Shown in pieces: positions 6,560 to 13,805 of a stretch of 19,115 nt of DNA; within the stretch, counting starts at the first letter, position 1; each line of letters opens with the position of its first letter. This stretch comes from Acidobacteriota bacterium (lineage in GTDB: Bacteria; Acidobacteriota; Blastocatellia; Pyrinomonadales; Pyrinomonadaceae): the NCBI GenBank assembly GCA_013698055.1, contig JACCVS010000144.1, positions 1 through 19,115 on the forward strand, given 5' to 3'. Both the position numbers and the translations under genes were made by a program. The notes under the pieces are model-generated. The model did no database searches and had not been told where the DNA came from. It saw only the letters and a program-made list of their open reading frames with translations.

Positions 6560-7861
6560 TCACCTTCCTACTCCGACGTAATCGAAGCCGAGTTCGCGCA
6601 GGACGCCGGGTTCGTAGATGTTGCGCAGGTCTGCGATCCTTGGCGTTCGCATCAGGCCGCGAATGCGTTTCATGTCAAGGGCGCGGAACTGATTCCACTC
6701 GGTCATGAAGACAAGCACGTCCGCTCCTTCGACCGTTGCATACTCATCTTCCGCATAAGAAATGTCGGGGAGAATTTTTCGCGACTCCTCAATTGCCACA
6801 GGATCGTAAGCTCTGACAATCGCACCGCGCTCGACAAGTCCTCGCATGATATCCACGGATGGGGCTTCGCGCATGTCGTCGGTTTCAGGTTTGAAGGAAA
6901 GTCCGAGCATGGCAATTGTTTTGCCCTTCAGGGCACCGCCTACCAGCTTTTCAATCTTCGGGATCATGGCAGCGCGCTGCCGCTCATTAATTTCGATAAC
7001 GGCGTCAACGAGCAACGATTGGCCGCCAAAGTCGCGGGCAATGGAAGAAAGAGCGCGCGTATCTTTTGGGAAACATGAGCCGCCAAAGCCTGGCCCCGGA
7101 TGCAGAAACTTTCGCCCGATACGACCATCCATTCCCATCGCCCGCGCCACGTCATGCACGTCGCAGCCGATCAAATCGCAAAGATTGGCAATTTCGTTGA
7201 TGAAAGAAATCTTGGTGGCGAGAAAAGCGTTGGCAGCATACTTGGTCAATTCGGCGGCTTCGAGTGAAGTGATCACGAAAGGCGTTTCTATCAGGTAGAG
7301 CGGGCGATAGAGGTCCTTCATGATCGCAATCGCTTCTTCATCAGAGCTACCGATGACGACTCGGTCGGGACGCATGAAATCATCAATAGCTGCGCCTTCA
7401 CGTAAGAATTCAGGGTTCGAGACGATCCCGAAATTGTTTCGCCCCTTCTGGTGTTCGCGGATGAGCCTTCGCAGGCGCTCTCCTGTGCCGACGGGAACAG
7501 TTGATTTGGTAACGATCACCTTGTAATCGTTCATACACTCGGCAATGGAGCGAGCCGCCGCCTCAATATAACTCAAGTCAGCCGAGCCATCTTCTTTGGG
7601 CGGTGTTCCGACCGCAAGGAAAATAACGAGCGAACGCTCAACTGCCGCTTTCAGGTCGGTCGTGAATTGCAGGCGACCGGCTTGAACATTCTTGGCGACG
7701 AGTTGCTCAAGGCCAGGCTCATAGATGGGGATAAATCCATCGGAGAGTCGCGCAATTTTGTCCTTGTCAACATCAACGCAAGCCACATCAACGCCGAATT
7801 CCGCAAAGCAAGCACCAGTGACAAGGCCGACGTAGCCTGAGCCAATTACTGCAACGTGCAT
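6560..7861 (-). CDS. ugd: UDP-glucose 6-dehydrogenase
   Basis: Oxidises UDP-glucose to UDP-glucuronate with two NAD+, in the cytoplasm; the product feeds acidic polysaccharide or further sugar interconversions. 433 residues, typical of the single-chain bacterial enzyme. Seen: N-terminal Rossmann motif GSGYVGLVTG (7-16); FLAVGTPP (81-88); STVPVGTG (120-127); EAAELTKYAANAFLATKISFINE (201-223) with the conserved lysine at 207; the catalytic cysteine at 263 in GGSCFPKDTRAL; a second NAD-binding domain from about 313 with LGLSFKPETDDMREAPS. The product would be a plausible substrate pool for the epimerase downstream. The start at ATG 7861 places the first glycine motif at the normal position. The 114 bases upstream are mostly a heptamer element and a terminator, so the promoter is not obvious. 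Confidence 0.96.
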   Translation of the reverse strand: MHVAVIGSGYVGLVTGACFAEFGVDVACVDVDKDKIARLSDGFIPIYEPGLEQLVAKNVQAGRLQFTTDLKAAVERSLVIFLAVGTPPKEDGSADLSYIEAAARSIAECMNDYKVIVTKSTVPVGTGERLRRLIREHQKGRNNFGIVSNPEFLREGAAIDDFMRPDRVVIGSSDEEAIAIMKDLYRPLYLIETPFVITSLEAAELTKYAANAFLATKISFINEIANLCDLIGCDVHDVARAMGMDGRIGRKFLHPGPGFGGSCFPKDTRALSSIARDFGGQSLLVDAVIEINERQRAAMIPKIEKLVGGALKGKTIAMLGLSFKPETDDMREAPSVDIMRGLVERGAIVRAYDPVAIEESRKILPDISYAEDEYATVEGADVLVFMTEWNQFRALDMKRIRGLMRTPRIADLRNIYEPGVLRELGFDYVGVGR

Positions 7862-7871
7862 TCTAATCTTT

Positions 7872-7961
7872 CAGTAAACGGTGAATGGTGAATAGTAAAT
7901 GGAAAACATATGGCATGAAACTTCGGCCTGCCATTTACCATTAACTATTTACTATTCACCC
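7872..7961. repeat. Heptamer-repeat inverted element 3 (upstream of ugd)
   Basis: The left arm (7872-7902) has four units of type TGGTGAA/TAGTAAA plus a part. The right arm (7931-7961) has four units of type CCATTTA/CTATTCA. A 14-base stretch of the left arm from 7887 is exactly complementary to the right arm. The core between the arms is 28 bases. AT-rich units here contrast with the GC-richer units of elements 1, 2 and 4, although the 7-base period is the same. Confidence 0.85.
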
Positions 7962-7971
7962 TTATTGACAT

Positions 7972-8024
7972 GCAAAACCTTGCGGGTCACGCGCCATCTA
8001 AGTTGATGCGTGACCCGCAAGGTT
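7972..8024 (-). terminator. Strong terminator hairpin after the FecR-like gene
   Basis: AACCTTGCGGGTCACGC (7976-7992) and its exact reverse complement (8008-8024) make a 17-bp stem around a 15-base loop. Read on the minus strand it is followed by TTTTGCA, a short U-run. It follows the FecR-like gene stop codon by about 60 bases and should end that transcript before ugd. Confidence 0.75.
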
Positions 8025-8038
8025 GCAGTTATTTCAGG

Positions 8039-8061
8039 CCTTGCAGGTAGAGCCTGCAAGG
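8039..8061 (-). terminator. Second hairpin between the FecR-like stop codon and the terminator
   Basis: CCTTGCAGG (8039-8047) and CCTGCAAGG (8053-8061) form a perfect 9-bp stem with a 5-base loop. There is no U-tract, so it is not by itself a classic terminator. Its arm sequence is nearly the same as the core of the neighbouring 17-bp hairpin arm (CCTTGCGGG), suggesting a related or duplicated structure. Confidence 0.5.
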
Positions 8062-8086
8062 AATTGGATTAACGAGTTCGCTTCGA

Positions 8087-8812
8087 TTACTTAGTCGGGC
8101 TGACAACCGTGACTGTGCCGCCGAAATTAAGATCGTTGTTCTCGCTGCGACCGGCAAGGATTGCTGCTGCAATCGCACCGCCAGCCGCCAGAAGCAGAGC
8201 CGCCAAGGCACCGCCGCCGATACCCCTCATGCCTTCCGTCTTGAGACGGGTGCAACGGGTACCAGGGGCAGCCTGACCGGCCATGTCCTGCGAACCGGCA
8301 GCGATTTGCTTAACCGCGCTACCTGCACGCAACTCAACGCTGCCGACCTGAGTGGCAACGATTGTGTTGCCACATTCGGTGTCAACCATGAAAGCATCGG
8401 CCTGAGTGTTGTCGGCGATAACTGATCCGTCTTTGGTGTTGACAACTGCCGAAATGCCTGCGGGTACCGAAACGCGCGTGCGCCCGGTTTCAAGCATAGT
8501 GGTGATGCCCGACTCGTTGAAGCTGATCTTCATGGTCGTGCCCGGTAAGAGTTCGACGCGACCGAGTTTGCCAAGGCTGACAACGGCGCTGCTACCTTTA
8601 GCTGTCGTAACGGTGCTGTCCGTGAAGACTGTCGCACCTGAAATTGCGTTCTGGCCATTGACGGTGACCTGACCGGAGACCGACAATTCACCCGATGTCC
8701 CAGTTTGGCCTAACTGCCCAGGCGTTGCCAGCACTACCATCGAGTACACGCTCAAGACGGCTACTGCCAGGCAGAACGCAACGGACTTGCGGCTCCAAGT
8801 TCTGCTGATCAT
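8087..8812 (-). CDS. FecR-like exported protein with C-terminal membrane segment
   Basis: 241 residues. An N-terminal signal or anchor segment (about 10-30) is followed by a beta-rich region (about 45-175) reading like a FecR domain: repeated short strands such as SGATVFTDSTVTT, SAVVSLGKLGRVELLPGTTMKISF, LETGRTRVSVPAG and GSVELRAGSAVKQIAAGSQ. A glycine/alanine-rich hydrophobic helix lies at about 196-220, then a short polar tail. FecR domains in signalling partners sense outer-membrane cues, but no sigma factor or TonB receptor is next to it, so that role is not supported here; a scaffold or polymer-binding role is equally possible. GGGAGGAAG sits 5 bases before ATG 8812, a strong ribosome-binding site. 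Function unknown beyond the domain. Confidence 0.85.
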   Translation of the reverse strand: MISRTWSRKSVAFCLAVAVLSVYSMVVLATPGQLGQTGTSGELSVSGQVTVNGQNAISGATVFTDSTVTTAKGSSAVVSLGKLGRVELLPGTTMKISFNESGITTMLETGRTRVSVPAGISAVVNTKDGSVIADNTQADAFMVDTECGNTIVATQVGSVELRAGSAVKQIAAGSQDMAGQAAPGTRCTRLKTEGMRGIGGGALAALLLAAGGAIAAAILAGRSENNDLNFGGTVTVVSPTK

Positions 8813-9017
8813 TAATTCTTCCTCCCGTAAAGTGAAAAAAAAGTTTTTAGAGCGCGACGCGAGCCTGAAAGGATCGCGTGAGGTGGAATTTCATCCTACT
8901 CGCTAGACTCACCTCGACATTTCAAAGCCGACCGCGCGAAACATTCCTTAAAAAAGCAGGCATGATAGCCCGAGTGGGCTTCAATATCTCCGCCTTTTTA
9001 CACGAATCCTAGCCCCC
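8813..9017 (-). other. Long leader region upstream of the FecR-like gene
   Basis: The 348 bases between the two minus-strand genes (8813-9160) hold no supported gene. If the promoter at 8995-9023 is used, the FecR-like mRNA has a leader of about 170-180 bases. Visible in it are a small hairpin AGCCC-ACTC-GGGCT, a T6 run shortly after it, GAGGTG/CACCTC arms about 30 bases apart, and an oligo-T tract before the ribosome-binding site. I recognise no riboswitch family. Confidence 0.45.
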
Positions 9018-9023
9018 TGTCAA
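8995..9023 (-). promoter_or_regulatory. Candidate sigma-70-type promoter for the FecR-like gene
   Basis: On the minus strand a perfect -35 TTGACA (9023-9018) is followed after exactly 17 bases by TAAAAA (9000-8995), which matches four of six -10 positions. It is the best promoter-like pair I found in the window. It is predicted by eye only. Confidence 0.5.
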
Positions 9024-9160
9024 CAACCATTTACGTAACGGTGGCATTAACTTAGCATACTCGAAGGTCTTTTTCCAGATTATTTTAAGCGCGCCTGGCC
9101 TCAGCCACCATTTGACCAGTCTGCTGCATTTCATCTGCGCTCTTCTCGCATCCCATGCGC

Positions 9161-10261
9161 CTAATCCTTATAAATCTCAATAATCGGTTGTTCATTTGCC
9201 CCAATGCGGCCTCTGTACATCCCGGCTGTGTTGAAAGACATAGCGATATTGCCCGCTTTATCAATGGCAATTAAACCGCCTCCGCCGCCCAGTTTGCCCA
9301 CTTTTTCGATAACGGCGTCGGCAGCCTCTTTTAATGATAAACCCTTGTATTCCAGCATATTTGATAGATCGTGCGCTACCGCTAGACGAATGAAATACTC
9401 GCCGTCTCCGGTGGCAGAGACTCCGCAGGTAAGATTATTAGCGTATGTTCCCGCGCCGATAATTGGAGAATCGCCGACCCTGCCCCACTTCTTATTCGTC
9501 ATTCCTCCGGTAGAAGTCCCGGCAGCTATATTCCCGGCCTGATCGAGGGCAACGGCTCCCACCGTGCCGTAAGCGTGGTCAATGAAAGTAGCGTGCTGCC
9601 TTTCCGGCTTTTTTTCCTTCGGGGCTTTGTTATTTTTCTCCTCCAATGCCTTCTCGCGCTGCAAGGCTTTCCAGCGTGATTCGGTGTAGAAATAGCTTTG
9701 AGGAACTAACTCGATCCCCTGCTGTTTGGCAAAAGTCTCTGCGCCCTCGCCGACCATCATGACATGCCTGGACTTTTCCATCACGAGGCGGGCAAGACTA
9801 ATCGGATTTTTAATGTGCTTGAGCGAGGCGACCGCTCCGGCCTTGAGCGTGCTGCCGTCCATGATGGAAGCATCAAGCTCGTTGGTTCCGGCGTTAGTAA
9901 AGACAGCGCCCTTGCCCGCATTGAAGAGCGGAGAGTCTTCCATCATCCTGATTGTGGCTTCAACTGCATCCAGCCCGGCCCCGCCTTTTTTCAAAATGTT
10001 GTAGCCGGTCATCAGCGCCTCTGTCAGCTTCGCCCGATATTCCCTCTCGCGCTCTGCACTCATCTCGCTTTTGAGAATCGTGCCCGCTCCTCCATGAATC
10101 GCAAATCCGATTTTCGGCTGAACGAGTTTCGTGGAAAGTAAGGAACGAGACGCAGGACTATGCGCGGGGACGATGGAATAAAGCTGTGGCACAAGCGCGG
10201 CAACACTCAATCCCTTGAGTGCGTCGCGAATAAAACCGCGACGGCTTTTATCAGGTTTCAT
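9161..10261 (-). CDS. Isoaspartyl peptidase / L-asparaginase (Ntn-hydrolase), Tat-exported
   Basis: Plant-type asparaginase/isoaspartyl dipeptidase that self-cleaves to expose an N-terminal threonine. From ATG 10261 the protein has 366 residues. A twin-arginine signal is clear: SRRGFIRDALKG followed by a hydrophobic stretch (about residues 6-35), so export folded to the periplasm is likely. Mature-domain signatures: IHGGAGTI (about 55-62), NAGKGAVFTNAGTNELDASIMDG (about 114-136), the autoproteolytic site in HAYGTVGAVALD with Thr233 as nucleophile, GTSTGGMTNKKWGRVGDSPIIGAGTYA (about 248-274) and TGDGEYFIRLAVAHD. A lysine/glutamate-rich linker precedes the cleavage site, as in the family. A TTG start at 10285 would add eight residues; I prefer the ATG because it puts the RR motif close to the N terminus. 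Confidence 0.93.
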   Translation of the reverse strand: MKPDKSRRGFIRDALKGLSVAALVPQLYSIVPAHSPASRSLLSTKLVQPKIGFAIHGGAGTILKSEMSAEREREYRAKLTEALMTGYNILKKGGAGLDAVEATIRMMEDSPLFNAGKGAVFTNAGTNELDASIMDGSTLKAGAVASLKHIKNPISLARLVMEKSRHVMMVGEGAETFAKQQGIELVPQSYFYTESRWKALQREKALEEKNNKAPKEKKPERQHATFIDHAYGTVGAVALDQAGNIAAGTSTGGMTNKKWGRVGDSPIIGAGTYANNLTCGVSATGDGEYFIRLAVAHDLSNMLEYKGLSLKEAADAVIEKVGKLGGGGGLIAIDKAGNIAMSFNTAGMYRGRIGANEQPIIEIYKD

Positions 10262-10323
10262 TGCAACATCAACCCTTTGTGTCAACTTATAGTGAAGTCA
10301 ATAGCAGTTCATTGTTCAGGCAT

Positions 10324-10674
10324 TTAGTTCTGCTTCAAAGCAGCAAGAATTTCTTCATAAGAAAGTCTGGAGCGTTCGGCAAGCTCAACAGGCACGATTA
10401 CGCGAAACGGATGTTTTGCGACAAATGCCGGAACACGCCGTACCTCAGCCCCAAGGGCTTTCAGTACCACAACCGCATCTTCATCAGACAACTCTTCGAT
10501 ACTGTGAGCTTCCGACGCGCGTCTGAGTGCGCCTCGCAGACGATCAAGCGGCAGGTCTCTTTGAGCGAGAACTTTTCCGCGCGCTTGAAAATCACCGAGC
10601 GCGTAAAGCACTACCTGCTCCGGATCAATCGCATCCTGTCCAATTCCCTTTTCAAAAAATGTCGGCTGGCGCAT
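10324..10674 (-). CDS. Hypothetical protein, 116 residues
   Basis: I do not recognise this family. The protein is soluble-looking, rich in charged residues and leucine/alanine, and likely mostly helical: ALGDFQARGKVLAQRDLPLD, then RLRGALRRASEAHSIEEL, ending SYEEILAALKQN. There is no signal peptide, membrane segment or metal motif. It lies between the exported 185-residue protein gene (32-base gap) and the asparaginase gene, all on the same strand. No clear ribosome-binding site precedes ATG 10674. A longer open frame exists on the opposite strand (10261-10764), but its protein looks like a shadow. Moderate confidence that this strand is the coding one. Confidence 0.6.
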   Translation of the reverse strand: MRQPTFFEKGIGQDAIDPEQVVLYALGDFQARGKVLAQRDLPLDRLRGALRRASEAHSIEELSDEDAVVVLKALGAEVRRVPAFVAKHPFRVIVPVELAERSRLSYEEILAALKQN

Positions 10675-10706
10675 CGAAGCGAAAATTTCCCTGTGTTTGA
10701 GCGATG

Positions 10707-11264
10707 TTATGGTGTCCCGACTCTTCGTGGTCGGCTCGTTACCTCGTCGGAGGCTGGCTCATGATCGGGCGCATTCTCCATTGCAGGCTTCGTTCTTTCT
10801 TTTTCCATCAACTCCGACTGCTCGTATGGATCAAGCCTGGTAAAAACGTAAAAGATGTTGCCGGAGCGCACGGCGCCTAGGAACCTGAAGGTGTTATTGT
10901 AAACTTCTCCGACAACCAGGCTATCGGGTTTTGGCGGATGCTCGAAGAGATTTCCCAGTTCGTCGAGTGCGGCAGCTTCCAGTTCCGGCAAGTAGTCGTT
11001 TTGACTTTCGCGCGCAATGCGAATCGCCATCTGGCGCAGCGCGCGGATGCGGTTTGAGTTGCGTATGTAGTACGCCCTTTTGATTTCGTGACGGCTGTTG
11101 CGGTCGTCCACGACTTCTTGCTCATTCCTAAGATAACCAAGATAAGCGCGCACCACGGGGCCGAACTCGGAATCATCCTGCGGCTGTTGCGCCATCGCCC
11201 CGCCCGTTCCGGCAATGAAAGCCAGAATGAACAACCAGACACGGCAATAACTTTTTCTTCTCAT
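10707..11264 (-). CDS. Hypothetical exported protein
   Basis: Function not recognised. From ATG 11264 the protein has 185 residues with a classic signal peptide: MRRKSYCR, a hydrophobic core WLFILAFIAGTGG and a predicted cut after AMA. The mature part is charged and helical (about 30-110: EFGPVVRAYLGYLRNEQEVV, RHEIKRAYYIRNSNRIRALRQ, PELEAAALDELGNLFEHPP), then a small region FRFLGAVRSGNIFYVFTRLDPY, then a proline/glutamate-rich disordered tail. The frame is open to 11321 (GTG), but AGGAG directly before ATG 11264 and the signal peptide support the shorter form. It probably heads a unit with the 116-residue gene. Confidence 0.75.
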   Translation of the reverse strand: MRRKSYCRVWLFILAFIAGTGGAMAQQPQDDSEFGPVVRAYLGYLRNEQEVVDDRNSRHEIKRAYYIRNSNRIRALRQMAIRIARESQNDYLPELEAAALDELGNLFEHPPKPDSLVVGEVYNNTFRFLGAVRSGNIFYVFTRLDPYEQSELMEKERTKPAMENAPDHEPASDEVTSRPRRVGTP

Positions 11265-11321
11265 TGCTCCTGGAATCCAGAACTCAAAAGCTAAATATTT
11301 CAGAAGGGGTTTTGTCACCAA

Positions 11322-11363
11322 TCGAAGTTTATCACAATCCTTTCGAAGTTTATCACAATCCTT
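11322..11363. repeat. Perfect 21-bp tandem duplication
   Basis: The 21-base sequence starting TCGAAGTTTATCACAATCC occurs twice head-to-tail at 11322-11342 and 11343-11363 with no mismatch. It lies in the space between the divergent exported-protein gene and coaBC, where promoters of both would be expected. Confidence 0.95.
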
Positions 11364-11446
11364 CTTGAAAGCGCGTTGCGCCCCGCCATCGGCGGTGTTA
11401 CATTTTCCCCGTCACAAAAGCAAATGCTAATGCGGTAAGCATACTC

Positions 11447-12700
11447 ATGAACGATGACTTTCAAGGACAGGGTTTCGCGGGCAAGCGAATCGCGCTTGGC
11501 GTCTCCGGCGGGATCGCCGCTTATAAGGCTGCCGAAATCCTGCGCGGGCTGCAACGTGCGGGCTGCGTCGTGCGCGTGGCGATGACAAAACGCGCCTGCG
11601 AGTTCATTACGCCCCTCACGTTTCGCGCCCTCTCTGGCTCGCATGTTATCGTTGACGATTATGCCCCCGACAATCCAGACCCAATCGCGCACATCACGTT
11701 TTCTCAATCAGTTGACTTGCTTCTCATCGCGCCCGCAACCGCCAACATCATCGCCAAGTTTGCGAATGGTATCGCAGATGATTTTCTTACTTCGACATAC
11801 CTGGCCTCGAACGCGCCTGTCGTCGTCGCGCCCGCGATGAACACGACGATGTGGAATCATCCGGCGACCCAGCGCAACCTCAATCAACTGCGCGCTGATG
11901 GCATCCACATTGTCGAGCCGGACGCGGGAGAGATGGCCTGCGGCACAATCGGCCCCGGACGCTTGAGCGAGCCTGAGCGCATTGTCGCTGCCGCCCTCGA
12001 AATTCTGCGCGCAAAGGAAAGCCAGGCACAGCATGATTTGACCGGCGAGCATGTTTTGATAACCGCTGGCGCAACGCGGGAAGAACTCGATCCTGTGCGC
12101 TTCCTCTCGAACCGCTCTTCCGGTCGCATGGGCTTCGCACTGGCCGAAGCCGCGCGTGCCCGAGGAGCAAAAGTCACCATCGTCGCAGGCGCAACCAGCG
12201 TCGAGCCGCCCGCGAACGTTGAGTTACTGAGAGCGCTCTCGGCAGAGGCGATGCGCGATGCTGTAATGAAAGAGATTTCAGGCGCGACCGTCTTCATCGC
12301 CGCCGCCGCCGTCTCTGATTATCGTCCAATGACCCGCGCAACCAACAAGCTGAAAAAATCCGCCGAGAGCTTGACCCTGATCCTTGAGCCGACCCCAGAC
12401 ATTCTCGCCGAAGTCTCGGAAGCCCGGCAGAACGGTTTGCTTGTCGTCGGCTTCGCAGCCGAAACCGACGATGTGCTGAATCACGCGCGTGACAAGCTCA
12501 AACGCAAGCGCCTCGATGCCATCGTCGCCAACGACATCACGCGCGAGGGCGCGGGCTTTGACACACAGACGAACGTTGTAACCATTATCACGCGCTTGAG
12601 CGACACTCCCATCGAATTGCCGTTGATGTCTAAACTAGACGCCGCTCATCGCATTCTTGACGAGATCGCGCGCCTGCGCCATGAGCATAATGGAGAGTAA
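11447..12700 (+). CDS. coaBC: Bifunctional phosphopantothenoylcysteine decarboxylase / phosphopantothenate-cysteine ligase
   Basis: Two steps of coenzyme A synthesis in one cytoplasmic protein of 417 residues. The N-terminal CoaC flavoprotein domain (about 13-190) has GVSGGIAAYKA (18-28), the active-site His82 in AHITFS, the PAMNTTMW substrate clamp (129-136) and the reactive Cys165 in GEMACGTIGPGRL. The C-terminal CoaB domain (about 200-410) shows ITAGATREELDPVRFLSNRSSGRMG (205-229), AAAAVSDYRP (285-294), the lysine motif NKLKK (300-304), GFAAETDD (335-342) and IVANDI (359-364). All key residues are present. The ATG at 11447 has only a weak GGTAAG upstream. The 3' end overlaps the uracil-DNA glycosylase gene, so the two are probably co-transcribed. 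Confidence 0.97.
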   Translation: MNDDFQGQGFAGKRIALGVSGGIAAYKAAEILRGLQRAGCVVRVAMTKRACEFITPLTFRALSGSHVIVDDYAPDNPDPIAHITFSQSVDLLLIAPATANIIAKFANGIADDFLTSTYLASNAPVVVAPAMNTTMWNHPATQRNLNQLRADGIHIVEPDAGEMACGTIGPGRLSEPERIVAAALEILRAKESQAQHDLTGEHVLITAGATREELDPVRFLSNRSSGRMGFALAEAARARGAKVTIVAGATSVEPPANVELLRALSAEAMRDAVMKEISGATVFIAAAAVSDYRPMTRATNKLKKSAESLTLILEPTPDILAEVSEARQNGLLVVGFAAETDDVLNHARDKLKRKRLDAIVANDITREGAGFDTQTNVVTIITRLSDTPIELPLMSKLDAAHRILDEIARLRHEHNGE

Positions 12701-13658
12701 AGCCGACATCAGAGATGATTTGCGTTCGTTGGCTCAAGACACCAGCGAGTACGTCTCATATTTGCGCGAACTCGGCATCAGCGGCGTTGAAAGCGACTCA
12801 ATCAATTCAGAAACGCAGGCTGTTATTTCTAGTGCGGAGAAGATTAAACCTGAACCAAAAGCGGCAACTCAAAATCCGGCGCTTCAACGTAACGCCGAGG
12901 CATCTTCCATCTTAGACTCGCCTACAAAGAGCGCTTCCCTCGCTCCATCACAGATGCGCGTCTCATCTTCACCAGAGCAAAAGGAAATGGCTAAACCAAC
13001 GACACCAAACAACCCGAGAGAGCTTGAGACTCCGCCGCCGATGAACACCTTGTTCGGCGAGATCACTCCGAAAGACGAAGCGAGCTTGCCGCGCACGGAC
13101 GAAACTTTCGAGGACATCTGGAATGACATCGGCGAATGCGTGCGCTGCCCGCTGCACGCCGGACGCACGCACATCGTCAATACGGAGGGCAACCGCAATG
13201 CGCGTTTGATGTTCGTCGGCGAAGCACCGGGAGCGAATGAAGACATGCAGGCGCGTCCCTTCGTCGGGCGCGCGGGAGAGCTTCTCAACAAGATCATCGA
13301 AGCAATCGGCATGAAGCGCGAAGACATTTTGATTGGCAACGTCAATCGCTGCCGCCCGCCGGAGAACCGCACGCCGACCATCCAGGAAGCGAAGACCTGC
13401 AAGCCTTTTCTGTTGCGCGAAATCGCCATCGCTCAACCCGAAGTGATTGTCGTGCTCGGCAACACTGCGATGAAAAATCTCCTCGACACTAAGGAAGGTA
13501 TCACCAGACTTAGAGGGAAATTTCAGGACTACAAAGGTATCAAAGTGATGCCCACATTCCATCCGGCTTATCTCCTGCGCGATCCCTCGAAAAAGCGAGA
13601 AACATGGGAAGACATGAAGATGGTGCGGGACTATCTGGACGGAAAGCTGAAACTTTAA
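12681..13658 (+). CDS. Family-4 uracil-DNA glycosylase (iron-sulfur type) with long N-terminal extension
   Basis: Removes uracil from DNA in base-excision repair. Numbered from ATG 12681 (325 residues): the catalytic domain spans about 145-322 with the family-4 motifs GEAPGANEDMQARPFVGRAG (180-199) and HPAYLLRDPSK (294-304), and the four iron-sulfur ligands Cys153, Cys156 (CVRC), Cys224 (NRCRPP) and Cys240 (KTC). The first 130 or so residues begin with a short helical region (DDLRSLAQDTSEYVSYLRELGI) and continue as a low-complexity, proline/serine-rich linker. A TTG at 12657 lies in frame, but ATG 12681 or ATG 12690 is more plausible; either overlaps the coaBC end by 20 or 11 bases, which implies translational coupling. 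Confidence 0.93.
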   Translation: MSIMESKADIRDDLRSLAQDTSEYVSYLRELGISGVESDSINSETQAVISSAEKIKPEPKAATQNPALQRNAEASSILDSPTKSASLAPSQMRVSSSPEQKEMAKPTTPNNPRELETPPPMNTLFGEITPKDEASLPRTDETFEDIWNDIGECVRCPLHAGRTHIVNTEGNRNARLMFVGEAPGANEDMQARPFVGRAGELLNKIIEAIGMKREDILIGNVNRCRPPENRTPTIQEAKTCKPFLLREIAIAQPEVIVVLGNTAMKNLLDTKEGITRLRGKFQDYKGIKVMPTFHPAYLLRDPSKKRETWEDMKMVRDYLDGKLKL

Positions 13659-13741
13659 CTAACTGATATAAGAGAGTTGAAGCTGACAGTTTTGTTGGGA
13701 CAGTAAGGTCGAACAGCGGAGTATCGCTTTATCGAATCTGA

Positions 13742-13805
13742 AGTTATAAATAGCAGATGATGAGAGAAAACAATTGTTCTCTCTCATCATCCGTTGCTTA
13801 TAACT
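13742..13805. terminator. Bidirectional terminator, long imperfect inverted repeat
   Basis: Between converging genes, GATGATGAGAG (13756-13766) pairs with CTCTCATCATC (13781-13791). The loop itself is nearly self-complementary (centre AACAATTGTT). Outer arms AGTTATAA (13742-13749) and TTATAACT (13798-13805) also pair, with a few mismatches in between. It follows the glycosylase stop by about 100 bases and abuts the stop codon of the opposite gene, so it can serve both transcripts. There is no long U-tract, and the wide pairing is more than a simple terminator needs. Confidence 0.7.

Noticed and set aside
8813..9160. Cyclic-di-GMP or other known riboswitch before the FecR-like gene
   Set aside because: I could not find the conserved GEMM sequence blocks; only generic hairpins are visible.
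10286..10323. Promoter TATAAG region before the asparaginase gene
   Set aside because: No -35 hexamer lies at a usable distance; the TTGACT upstream is too close.
10261..10764. A 167-codon frame on the plus strand opposite the 116-residue gene
   Set aside because: It runs across two minus-strand genes and their gap, and its protein looks like an antisense shadow rich in Arg, Ser and Cys.
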